The position numbers and the translations under genes were made by a program. From Larus michahellis (Eukaryota > Chordata > Aves > Charadriiformes > Laridae), in assembly GCF_964199755.1 (NCBI RefSeq), contig NC_133897.1, forward strand, positions 16,792,492 to 16,856,491: DNA of 64,000 nt, read 5' to 3'. Shown here in pieces: positions 1 to 12,300 of this stretch (its first letter is position 1; every line of letters starts with the position of its first letter). The notes below the pieces were generated by a model that did no database searches, was not told the DNA's origin, and saw only the letters and a list, made by a program, of their open reading frames with translations.

Positions 1-3000
1 TCCTCTGTCGGAGCTGGAATTATTGCCGTGGTCAGGGATACAGGGAGCAGTTTCCATTCCAGTTCATAAATCGTGTTTTTATGTGAGTCTAGGTATTGGC
101 TAGAACTGCCATTTAGGAAGTGGCAGTAATGAGCAAGTTGATAAGAAGCTAAAAATCATAAAACTGGGGCTTTAGTGAAACTACCAAAACACTACATTGC
201 TGGCTTTAAAACTAGTTTTATAAATTTTTTCTGTTTCATAGTATGAGCGTTTCCAAATGTTTGCACACGGAACTCCTCCATCCCGGTCACATTGTACTGA
301 TCCTGTCACTTTCTGCTCCTGGTGACAGGCAGGCAGTCTCCAATCGTGCTGGAGACTGATTATATCCATTTTTTAAAACGTGTGTCCTCTTTAAATCTAG
401 CGTAAGTGCAAACGATAATGCTGTTTACCTCACCCTTTTGGAGATGTGATTGCACAGGGATCTGTGGGATGTAAGCACTTACCTCGCCGTGGTTGAACCT
501 GGGCTGTCAATAGCTAAGGAGTGCTGTTAGTGACGCAGAAGTTACATGCTTTTTACTGATTTTCCACTAATGGGGTGCAATGACCTAGCAGTGGTAAAAA
601 GACATTCTTTTTCTTTAGGTTCCGCTGTGATTCCCGTTTTCCTAGTGTCTATTTAGTGTTTAAGCAATTCAGGCCCGTGCATTCAGTCCTATTCAGCGCT
701 AACAGGCCTCCGCTCATCACAACACTGGACAATAAACATGAATACAGTATTTCAGTACTATTCAGCCACAGATGGTGCTTAATGTGTCAGGAGTTCATTT
801 TAAATCCCCATCTCGTTTTGTTAAAGCCCTGCTGTAAAAGCAGCTGTGGGCTACAGCTCCGTTGGCTGGGTTTGTGTGGCAGACTTGTCAGCGCCATAAC
901 CAGCATTTTTTTGATTCAGTAGAAGACAGGTTTGATGAGAGACGCGAGGCATTTACAACAATCCTCTTTCAACAACACTGTATCTCAGGTCTTCAGGGAG
1001 CATAAACCAGTGGCGCCGATATAAATAAAGTCATTTTCACTGAAGTCTGTAGACTTCCTGTCCTTTCCTTTGTGGTTGCCAGTGTAAATCAGCCTGTAGC
1101 TGTCAGTAACACTTGCCTAGTGGATGCTTCTCATGGTAGTTTCCATTCCTGAAAGATTATTTAATGAAGCAGGAACTGTAGTGCGGCAGCCAAACCAGTT
1201 CACAGGAGCAAATGTCATCTGTCTGCGAATGCTCTGGCACAAAGCTGTTGACTTCTGCTTCTGGGAGATGGTGCTTCCAGGGATGTCCCAATAAGGGTTT
1301 TATTCTTGAGATGCTTGGTTTTAATAAGCTTTAATTTTCTGTGTAGTGTGTTTGTTGTGAAGATGCTTGCAAAAAAGCAAACCCATATTAATGCAAAATT
1401 GTATTAAAGTATCAAAACCCCATAAATTCTTTTGGAAGTGCAAGACTTAAAACTAAAAAAGCAGATTTTATCTACAGCAGCTCACAGTAAGGAAAGCAGG
1501 AGACCAGAAGCCTTTAGCTAACGCAGAACAAAAATACAGAGTTTACAGATTCTCCACAGGTACCATCGTACAGAAAATCAGTAAGGTACCAAGAACTTGG
1601 TGTCCCTTCCAGCAGTAACCCGTCACTAACTTGCCACTCAACCCCTGTTCCCATGAGTACTTTCTGCTTGCGGGTACCTGGTCAGCAAACCATCACCATC
1701 CTTGAGATGCTCCCTTGGAACAAGAGTCACCTTCAGCACTGCAGACACGGTGGAGGGGCAGCAGATAACAATAGCTACAAATAATACAAAAGAAACTTCC
1801 AGTGACTCAGGTCTTAGATAATGTTCCCATTTCCTTCCTGCTTCCCAGAGAGATACCAACCAATCCTCCTTCAGCGAGTTGCTCCTCTGCCCAATTTGCC
1901 CGCTGAGCCAGCAGGATGCCTCCAGGTTCCTAAAATGCCCACAGCACATTCAGTACGGAGACTCCAAAAGTTTCCCAGTGTGCCCTTGAATAATCCATTT
2001 GTTCCCCTCAGAAATAACACGCATAGCGTGTGTCGGATTACTCATGATCAGCTTTAATCAAGCTTTAAGATAAAGCGATAGTTGCTTAGGATTGTAGGCT
2101 TGAAAAACGGAACAAAATTACAACCAAAGAAGGTGAGAGCATGCATCACTAGAAGTCTGTTTACAGCTTTTTAGGGGCTGCTTGTACCTTGGCTGAGCTG
2201 GCACCACGAGCCAGCCCCACAGAAACCATCCCCAGTACAGATTTTGCCTGAAATCTTCCTAAACTTGCACCTCTCCCGGCTCTACCTCGAAGCCTGACGG
2301 CTGGTGTCCCTCAGAGCAGCTGCTCTGGCCAGGCCAGGCCAGGACTTGCCCCTCCTCACCTGCCTGCCGTGGCACCAAGATGCCACCCAGTAAAATGGGG
2401 GACTTTGTGTTTTCCCTCCTGACTATTGCTTTTCTGATCAATGCACGTAATTTCTTAACAAGCTCATGCTCTCGACTTCAGCCTAGTTTGTACTCGAGAG
2501 CAGGTTGTGTTCAGCTCCGTAGCTCGGCTGGCTGAAATCCAGGGACAAGGAGAGTCAGAAGTTCTAACAGGAAAGCTATAATCATTCCTTTACTTGGGTG
2601 TCAGGAAAAAGAGTTGTGAGCTCACGGTTCACAGCAAACCAATTTTGAGGAAGATTTCCCTCTACAGATTTGAAGCACACCACCCAGGGCTCCTGCCAAA
2701 CCACATGAGTCAGGAGCAGCAGCAGTGTGTCTGACAGAGCAAACTGGCCGGCCGGGCTTGCATTGGTGGTGATGTTTTAATGAAGATCTGCGCTCGTTTT
2801 CTATGAGTTTATTCACGTGAGTAAAAGCTTTAATGTGCTTCTTTCACAGGTAGCTGTAAAGGCACTGGTTCAGCTGCTGCCAGAGCACCGTGGCCACCAC
2901 TCGCAGGGAGCAGTGCTGCTCTCTGAAGGAGCCAGAGAAGAGCTGTGAGAGTGTCCGGAGGACTGAAACACACCTGAAGGTGAGAGAGCCACGGAGCTGC

Positions 3001-3257
3001 TTCATTCAATGTGCTATGGAGACCTGAGCGCGATCTCCAAGTGCCTACAAGGAAACCAGAGGCAGCACAACAGGCCCTTCAAGCTACCAGAAAAACATAT
3101 AACGTACCAGGTATGATCATTTATGCTTAGAATTACCAAAAGTCTGGTGGACTGTGGTTCCTAGGAATGTTTAAATCAGGACTGGATGTTCTTCAAAAGG
3201 AACCATGGATTAGCTTAAAGAAGATTCAAGGGCAGTCCGGCAGCATGCACAGTGCAG
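1..3257. other. Intergenic, no gene recognised
   Basis: This is mixed-composition DNA with small GC-richer patches near 2160-2400 and 2850-2980. No known coding exon, RNA gene or repeat family is recognisable apart from the candidate exon listed separately. The 3' end of an upstream gene could fall here, but nothing in the sequence proves it. Confidence 0.6.
2850..2979 (+). other. Candidate unannotated exon (low confidence)
   Basis: A 130-bp GC-richer patch is preceded by a pyrimidine-rich acceptor (gcttctttcacag) and followed by a donor (gaag/gtgaga). In frame 1 it reads 32 codons, starting VAVKALVQLLPEHRG, before a TGA, which could be a terminal coding segment or chance. I recognise no protein family. 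A non-coding RNA exon or no exon at all are equally possible. Confidence 0.2.
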
Positions 3258-3485
3258 CAGATCCCAGTGCCCAGTGACAGGACCAGGGGCAATGGGTGCA
3301 AACTGGAACACAGGGGGTTCCCTCTGGTCAGGAAGCACTTTTTCACTGCTGAGGGTGACTGAGCACTGGCACAGGGTGCCCAGGGAGGTTGTGGAGTCTC
3401 TGTCCTTGGAGATCTACATGGTCCTAGGCAACCTGCCCTTGGGGTTGGACCAGATGACCTCCAGAGGTCCCTTCCAACCACAATC
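3258..3485 (+). mobile_element. CR1 3'-end fragment
   Basis: The phrases GGGTGACTGAGCACTGGCAC, CCCAGGGAGGTTGTGGAGTC and GACCTCCAGAGGTCCCTTCC are the standard end of avian CR1 ORF2 and its 3' UTR. The element reads left to right and is diverged, with an internal gap just before the 3' UTR. The canonical octamer terminus is lost. Confidence 0.9.
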
Positions 3486-4524
3486 TCTCCTGGATTCAGG
3501 ATCTACTGAATCACCAGCTGCTGATTACTTTCCAAAAATCACTATTCCAGTCACATGCTGCTGTTGGTTAAGGCTTGAACACATTCTGAGTAATTGTTGG
3601 TGAATCCGGGGCACTTTACGGACAAGTTAATATTATCTAATTACAATTACCCCACGTACATCTGGTGCTGAGCTTTAGCAATCAAAACTATGGTTTCATC
3701 TTCTGTAAACATTCCTTAAATATCTAATGTAGTATGAAATTATTTTGCACCACAAAAGTAATTATATGTAAGCTCTACTAGAAAAGCAGAAGGAAATTAT
3801 ACCAGGGTGTTGCCTACATTGACATTGTACATGGATTTTGTTTGCCACATATGGCCAATTTCTTTGAAAATTAATGTATACATCTGAAAAATAAACTATG
3901 TCTTACACTGAGTAAAGACTAAGGTTAAAAATTAATTACTTTGAAAACAACACTATAAAAATTAGCTTCTGCAGCACATTTCTGAGTAAATACTTAGAAA
4001 TCAAAGGTCTTAAGATCTTTTTATGGGTTTTCTTTGTGTTTGTAAGGTTGATCTTGGCTACAAACCCTCTCATAACAAACCTGGTTAAAAGTTAAATATG
4101 ATTTGAGGCCAGCAGAGAATATAAATGTACATTTGCTGGTATCAATCCTAATTTTGTCTCATTTCAGAAAGTTCTTTAGAGCTTTGGGATTCCCCATGTT
4201 TAAAATGCCGTTTTGCTTAACACCAGGGGAGGAAAGGTCCTGGTCCAAGGTCAGCGGGAGCGGAGTCATGTGAAGGCAGAGGGACAGGAGCAGCTATTTG
4301 ACAAAGAAACAAACCCACGTCCCTGGGGAAGGGATATTACTGCATTTGAATTCAAAGAACTGAAGCCAGGAGCAGCTTTAAGAAGCAATAGCCATCTGTG
4401 GAAGGCCCAGAGATTCCTGGCCTTGGCCTCAGAGTTCTTGCTTGTCGTGGAGACAAGATAAAACTTCTAAGGAAGGGAAAACCTTGCTAGATTACAGCTA
4501 CCTGCTAACTCCAGAGCTCGCCCT
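3486..4524. other. Intergenic, AT-rich, no gene recognised
   Basis: The stretch is plain AT-rich sequence between a CR1 fragment and the pentanucleotide microsatellite. I see nothing else in it. Confidence 0.6.
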
Positions 4525-4575
4525 TCAAATCAAATCAAATCAAATCAAATCAAATCAAATCAAATCAAATCAAAT
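4525..4575 (+). repeat. (TCAAA)10 pentanucleotide microsatellite
   Basis: There are ten uninterrupted copies of TCAAA with no mismatch. It is intergenic. Such purity suggests recent expansion and probable length polymorphism. Confidence 0.95.
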
Positions 4576-5657
4576 TGAACAGCATCATGTTGGAATATCT
4601 CTGCTTAGAGACACCAAGGAACCATGGTTACCTTTGAAGTGTGCGCACACAGACTGGCTTCAAGGGGTTCTTCTGAATGCATCTCTCTTGCAGCCTGTGT
4701 CCTTCCCTCTGAGACATGGAGGTTGCTACATCGGTTACGTTGTCTGTAAACAAAACAAAACAGCCAACTGTCACCCCATCTCCACTTTTTAATACTGTAC
4801 TGATCTATGCAGAACATACAGCTTGCATAAAATAAAGAACGATACTGAAGTAAATGAGAGCTACGAATGGGAGCCAAGATCTTCCGAGCTTCAGTTGAAG
4901 GCATCACAAGATTTCCCTTTATAGTGCTGGATTAGTTCCTCACCTCTGCTACATTCCCTCTTTCAGTGAAATGAATGCAGTGGTATTGCTGAAAAATAAC
5001 TGATGTTAAACCTGGAAACTGGTGTTGAAACTTAGAAAGTGCTCCAGGTTTCAAGCACTAAAGATACTATTGATTTCACTGTGTGGGTACCCTGTGAAGA
5101 AGTCAGTTTTGACTTGTAAGAGTGAATTATGCTATAAAAGTAGCATAGCAGTGAGATAGAAAATACTTTTAACTGGAGCCACCCGACCAAGAGCACCAAA
5201 CACTGGGCTGGCCTCTGTGTCTCAGTGCACGATCACCGCATAAGCAACGGAGAAACCTCATCATTTTGAACTTCAAAAATGAAAGCAATCCTTATTTACA
5301 GTTACACCCAGTGACCATTGTGTGCAGGAAGAGCATGATTATAAAAATACAGTTAGGACAAGTCTTACAAGTCTCCCCTACCTGGTTGTAGCAGGATATA
5401 TATTGCCCCCATCGGATTAGGTAAACTGCAGGGATGCCCCTGCGGTGGTGCAGAGCAGACCATACCTTTTATAAGTTTGTGTTTAAGTAGAGCTGTCACT
5501 CTTGGAGGCAGAGTCAGGGTCTTGGGAGCTCTGATGAACCTCTCTAGATTCTTGTAGGACCTGGAGCCTCAGAGAAGAATTCCCCTGGAAGGCAAGGCTG
5601 GCTGCCCTAAGGCGCTTCTCCTGACACTGTACTTACACACTTGAATCTCTTCTGCAG

Positions 5658-5855
5658 TGCCTGCCTGAACACGCACCAACCACCCTCCGCCCGTCTCGGA
5701 GCCTCCTGCGGGTGCTGGCTGAGGCGGCAGATTGCTCAGGATCGCTCCACCCCGCATGGCCATGAGAAGGGCAAGGTCTGAGTGTGCCTGTGAGCGCAGG
5801 TGAGGTAGAAGAGGATGTGGCCTGAGAGTCTCCAATATCTGCGTTACAGTTGCTG
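5658..5855 (+). other. Candidate non-coding RNA exon (low confidence)
   Basis: A GC-rich patch is bounded by the acceptor cttctgcag and the donor gctg/gtaagt, with an alternative strong donor gcag/gtgagg at 5800. All three forward frames are interrupted, so if transcribed it would be non-coding or UTR. The only support is splice-site quality and local composition. Confidence 0.2.
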
Positions 5856-8800
5856 GTAAGTAACGTTTCTTTGCTCCATGGATCAGAGGAGTCTGTCTTT
5901 GCACTAACAATCTCTTGCACCAAATTCAAACCCCTCGGTTTTGAAGCTTTGAGGCTACATTGCAGCAGACACCTGCAAGTTCAGAGCAAAAAGCACTTAG
6001 TTCTTTTGTATAAAAACATACGGTCAGCAAAAGGACAGTTCCGGATAAGATGAAAGTAGGTCCAACTTGGGATGCAGGACAGTATTCAATCATCAAAACC
6101 AGAGCAGAAGACATAATCTCACAGTGTTTCAATCAATCAGACACACATTAAAGGAAATGGCTGCAGTTGGCCATTTCTGGCCAATACTTCTGTAGTGCAT
6201 TTGGATTTTTCTAGTCCCTTCTCCAAAGGCAACATATAGTTTTGCAATTTTTTTAAGTAGCATCAAGGACATAATGTTCCAGTTCCACATCCCTGATGTA
6301 TCAATTAACTTGAGTGACTTGGAAAGCTCACCTTGAAGTCGTGCACATAATGTTGACATTAAAAAAGAAAATGCTGCCAACATTTGTTGAAGTGCCAAAA
6401 TGAAAGTGCTCTGTTCAGGCTCACCCCAGCCACCTCATTGTTCCCATCCTATCTCACAGGATAATCAGAAAGTGTCTGGGCGATTCTCCACCCTTTCCTC
6501 ATTTTCTCTGCAGGGAAGCATGAGATCAGCAGCTTTCTCTTGTTCATTTTTGTCCTTTGCATGACTGCTATTTGTTTGGATTTATTAGAATTTATTTTCT
6601 TAAACAGAAAAAAATTTGGGGGGTATAATGCAGGGATACCTGTGACCTAGGGAAGCTGTCTGTTGAGACCTCCTATAGCCAGGTCTACTCTGAAGAATCA
6701 TTTAGTGCACTTAAATTCCAGGTTTCTGCTCTGAATTGCCCTATAGAAATTTCCTCCTGACTGTAGAGAGAGCACAGGGAGATTAACCTGGCTGGGCTAA
6801 AGAAAGCCTTTGTGAATACCACTGTAGTGATTAGCAGGTTTATAATTGCTAATTTGGTATTCCAGTATTTAGTGATGTCTCTAGAAGCAGGAGGTGTTAG
6901 TGGTATAGAAATGTTTACATATAACTCCCAGGTAGCTAGTAAACATTCAAAGACCCAAGTCTATTAGTGCCAGGAAATAAATTCACTGCTTATAGCACAC
7001 CTAAGCAACCAAAAGCAAGAATTCTGTGGTCTGAAAGATTTAAGAGGTATTTTAACAAAAGAAGCAGCACAGTCTGGATAACTACATCGTTAGTTACTCG
7101 CTGTAACTAGTGGGACTGTTACTCACCTATCTTAGAGAGTTTGGTGACCATTTCAAGTCAACTTATTTTAATTTGTAAAGTTTTTGGCAATGTCAGATGA
7201 CAAACCACATATATCTTATATTTATTTCCTCATGTAAAATCAGGGATTTTATCTTTATCTATCAAAATCATAAGCGCTAGCCATAAAAAACCATGGTTGG
7301 TGCAGAATTCCTTTTGGTAAAACTTCCTGTGCTTTACTCATGCTAATTCTGATGTCTCGGTTATCAATCCCTTGCTTTCCCAGCTGTATAGCAAATGGGC
7401 TAATGACATAAACTAAATGGGTTAAGAGCTTCTGGCCACAAGCTAATTCACACCGTTAAGGCAAGACAGGCCAAGAATAAAAGTGCCTGAAGTGAGGCCA
7501 CTGTTCTGGTAGTACAATGCGTACTTTTAACTACTGGCAGAATAACAAAATGAAAGAACTTGAGGTCAAACCCATCCCCAGTCATAAATACCAGGCATTG
7601 ACTTTAACAACACTTCTTTGGTACATCTCACAGCAGAATGACATAGAGGGTGATATTTCCATTATGATTCATTTTTTCAGTCTCAGAGATACCTGTCATT
7701 GCTGCCCTGTATTGCCTCGTTTCATGGATTCCGATTATTTTTTATCTTATTTTCAGCTATTTTCTGGAGAGTAATTTTTATTATTCTCTCAAAACTGCTA
7801 AGGAATACAGCCCGCATATGCAGAGTAATTTGAAGAGATTAGCAAAAATGACAAACTTCCAACTGCTAAACTTTTCTGTGTTCATCTTTTCATCTGTACT
7901 TGGTTCTACCTGTAACAGTTGGTTCCCATTCTCCCCATTTTATACTCCTTCCTTCCCTTCATGGCAGATAGTCACCCTCCACATGGGGATTTAAGCAGAA
8001 AGGGAAGCAAGGCAAGCTTTCCACCCTCCGCTTGTACCAAGGAGTCCTGTGATGAGCGGGGAAGTTGTGTTCTCCACAGCAGTGCCTAGGACTCTCTGGG
8101 TTTAGTGGATTTCAGTTGCATGCCATGAGGGATTACCCTAATCTTAAGGTACATGTAGCAGAGGTAATTCACCTTTTAATCCATATTTAGCAAAAGCCTT
8201 TCAACACACCTCTGTAATGCAACTGAATACCTTCAGCGTTTTAGTACCAAATACTTCAGTGGGTAAAGAATAGGAGTACACTGGAGTTTAGAGCCCAGTC
8301 ACTACGCATGGTACCGATTTCTGTCTGTATGTTACTGCCCTGAATTGTGAATCGGTTACAGAGAGGAACTGTAAGCAAAATGGTCAAGCAATAAGGAATA
8401 AAATAGTGGCCTCTAGATAAAAGCTAATTTAGTCTACTATGCTTGTATCAAAACAATCTCATAGAAAATAAGTCTGAGACATACTTTACCTCTGTGAAAA
8501 TTCTCCCCGTCAAATACCCGAAGGAGGCAAGGTAACATGATAAAGAACAGGAACAGATGGTATATAAAAAAGTAATAATCGAAGCATCAACTTCTATTGC
8601 TATATGACTTCTACTGAATTCATGGTGTGCTCTGCACGAGTTTCTGATGCATCTTCAAGTTCCTTTAGACATTTACACTATCTATTCTGAAACTAGTAGA
8701 TTGGAAGCTCTGTAACCCTTCTGGTCAGTATTGCTTCCTTTGATTATTTTCCCACATAAATGTTCGTTGAATACAATGTAGCCGTAAGATTTAGGGAACA

Positions 8801-9283
8801 TCACTCCGATGTAGAATACCTGATTGATTTGATATGCATAAATTAGTAATTATGTCAAATTAGGGCCAGATTTTCAAACCCTAGATCCAGTTTATATGTG
8901 GTTATCTAGCAAAGCAAATTAGGTCTGTATATGTCTAAGCATCTAATTTGCAAGTGTAATCAAATACGTAAATATTCATGGCCTCAAATGCATTTCCTTT
9001 CTCATTCTGATGATATGTGGGAGACTGAATTCTTCCTCGGTGAAAATTTCACCCTTCATTTTGGTCATTTAAACACATTTAGGGCAGTTGTATCACACTG
9101 CACCTTGATATTAACCTGTTGTATTTTAACCTTACCCAGCACTTCCAAATACGTGATCTCTGTTCAGTTCCCTGCAAATTCAACCATTGGGAATGATGTT
9201 TCTCATGGTAACTATCCATCATGGAGCACAGTTTCTAAACACGTTAGTACAGCTCAGCATGTTCCCCTCAGCTGGGGCCCAAA

Positions 9284-9353
9284 GCTGGAAAGCAAAGGAG
9301 TCTGGAAAGCACTGGAGCTGCCAGCTTTCCAGGCTGGAAAGCAAAGGAGTCTG
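9284..9353 (+). repeat. 21-bp direct repeat with intervening inverted copy
   Basis: GCTGGAAAGCAAAGGAGTCT(G) occurs at 9284-9304 and again, identical, at 9333-9353. Between them, CCAGCTTTCCAG at about 9321-9332 is an inverted copy of the repeat head, so the segment could also form a hairpin. Confidence 0.85.
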
Positions 9354-12300
9354 CTGCAGTTGTCTGTGGCCCAAATCAGATGTGTGGGGCACAAGGTCAG
9401 CCAAGGGATGAGATGGGATGTTTTTGTGATAAAGGCAATGAAACACCTCTCTGGAGAACCAGATCCTGTCATCACATTTGCCACATTCCTCCTTTTGCTG
9501 CGATTAGAGTCATTTAAAACAAATGTTTCAAATGTGTAGACAGGTCAATATTTCAAAGGGTAATTTGAACATAGGGAGTCTCTTCCAGCAGCCTCTATGG
9601 TCAATAGAGAAGGACAGACTCCCCCAGAGGTGATCTGAAATCTCAAGTTAGACACTGCTACGACCAGTGTTTCTCAGTGTGGAATGTGCAATGCTTAACA
9701 CTTAATAAATTAAATTAATTTTTAATTCACATCTATCCTCAAACGCATGAGCACACAAACAACAGGAGGGGGCGTTCAGAGTTCGGCCCCAGTTTTATTA
9801 GCTGGAGGTGACAGCCTGTGTCAGTACTACATAACACGGATATTCCTGAAAAGATAATGGGGGGGCTGAAATTTTTTAAAAGAAGTGTAAAACATTATCT
9901 ATAGGAGCTCATCCATTAAGATAAAATTAACTATTATGGCTCTTTGTAATGGTATAGTCTTTACCGATTGAGTGTCTGATTTAGGACTTCAGCATCTCAT
10001 CTACAGAGTTTTAAAAATTCACAATTAAAATAAGGGGAGCAGCACTTCAAATGAAATCCAGAAATCATAAAAATAACTACAAATAGTATATATTACACAG
10101 AGAAAACAATATTTGATGTCAAGAACTCCGAGAAAGTGTTTTTTTCAGATTGTGGCCTCCAAATTAGCAGACACTTAATTATCTCTTCACCATCTGCCCC
10201 CGGGTAATACTTATCTCTTAGGGTTTGTGACAGTGCAAATAAATTATTCCCTGTGGCTTCTCCAGCAACAAAGTGCAGCATACAACACTTGAATGTGACT
10301 TTTGCTGATTCCCTCTAGCAGAAGGACTGGGTGAAGCATCGTGTTCTCTGCTTATTTAGAGCTGCAGATCAGCCCATTAGAAATGGCACAGACCCAGTTA
10401 GAACTTAAAACAGTATTTCCAAAAAGAAATGCAAAGAAAATTGGAATGAGAAGAAACAAACAAGAAGCAAGGTGGGAGCAGGAGCAAAGTCTTAATGAAG
10501 ATGAACTTCAAGCCCAAGGGGATGAGGAGAGTCCCGCAGGCATCCACCTCCCCCAGCCCAGCCTCAACAGCAGGGAAAGAGGGGGCAAACAAAGGGTTAG
10601 CATCCATATCCCCCTCTTGCTGAGCACAGGGGATACGCGCTGGTTGCTGGCATCACCATGGGAATATCAGCTCCCACAGACGCACAGGGTGGTGTTGAGG
10701 AGCTTCTCCCTGCTCTGGAGCTGCCCGCAATCAGCATGGCACAAGGGGTGGTGCTCCCTGCCACAGCTCTCCTGGCCTCTGCAGCACCTGCACGGCCAAA
10801 TGTGCAACAGCCTTTGCCTTTTCTGAGGCAGACAGGGTTGCATTTCTAGGTCTGAAAAACCACTGATGTGACAGGGCTCACTATGAATCTCTATCAAAGG
10901 AACTGCCTTGTACAATAAATTGGGGTAGTTGGAAAAAATGGGCATGACTTAAACATTTCAGAGCTACACACGTATAAATAATATAAATATAATAATGGTA
11001 ATATAAACACATTTAAATTTGGGCTATTCTTTGTTCCTGTATTCACAAGTTAATATCTTCTTATCATTCTTAGTAATATTTGCTGCCCACTTTGGAAAAA
11101 AAAAAGCTTTACTAACCTACCTTACCCATTTAGCTGTCATAGTCTTCTAGTTCCCTGTAATTGCAAATGTTCCTAGTCCTGAAATTGCTCCATCACTGCT
11201 TTTAATTTGGCCTTGTCTCTTGTTGTGTTCTGCTCAAATGACAGATGAATAATTGGTCTCAGTACCAAGCATGAAAAACAGAATCTTAGGGAAAGCAAAT
11301 TAATGCATCCATCCACCACTGCAGATACAGTCCACTAATGAAATTATAGACTAGAAGCTCCCGTTATCGTAACTAACCTTAACCAGCGACATAGAGATTC
11401 ATTAAAGAACAGGGCAGAAATTCAGATTTTTATTTAGCTGAGTCTGTAGCTTTGAACAAATTACTTCCAAAACTAATTCCTTTGACTGCAAAAGTGAAAG
11501 GTAACTTAAAAAGTATTCAGAAAACAACATATATTTTAATTGCCAAATTAGGAAGCTGATATTTAGTATTTTAAGCTTAGTGGGGCAGATATTGCTCTTA
11601 TGGAGATCTATAAAACTATTAAATCAATTTGGTGAAGTTGAATCAGCTCAGAAACTAGAAGTTGCCATACAAGTTTAGATATTTTAAAACAAAACCAAAG
11701 TTTACAATACTAGTGATAATATAATTTCTCAGCTACTTTAATGATGAGTATACTTTGCTTGGATGAAGACCATCTCTGTCACATGCACCTGACAGTACAA
11801 CATGCAAAGGAAATGCTGACCTGACTGCGGGGTTCGCTTGCATTTAAGGGGAAGCTGAGTAGGTCTCTTCTGTGGGTGACCATAAAGCACTCTGAAAAAC
11901 TCAGGTTCCCTTCTTTTCTCCTTTTAAGTCCTCACAAGATAAACATAACTGTTTTAGGCAATAACACATGCCCTAGGTCCCAGTAGGTAAGTACCAGTTA
12001 TGATGGGAATGGCTGTCGTACCCCCAGAAAGGGAAGGATCAATTTAGGGGCATGGAAGGCCCCACAGTAGTGGTTCAGGCTGCAGTGGGTACAGAGAAGT
12101 CAAAAGCTTCTTGGAGGGAAAAGAAGGTATTTCTCAATCACTGGATCAAAAGCACTCTGGTGACTGTCACTGAAGCTAATTTCCCGTACTGCTTACAGTA
12201 ATGTGGTTTTTAGTGGAACTTCAGATGTGAGTGCCAGCGCCTATCCATGTGAGAAGCAGACTTTTGAAAACACTGGTTGTAAATGATCTTGGTAAGATTT

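Noticed and set aside
4442..4792. Frame with repeated NQIKS peptide units
   Set aside because: The peptide repeat is only the translated TCAAA microsatellite.
10341..10826. 161-codon plus-strand frame in the intergenic region
   Set aside because: There is no recognisable domain, no exon structure, and composition changes abruptly in the middle. It is most likely chance in a GC-richer patch.
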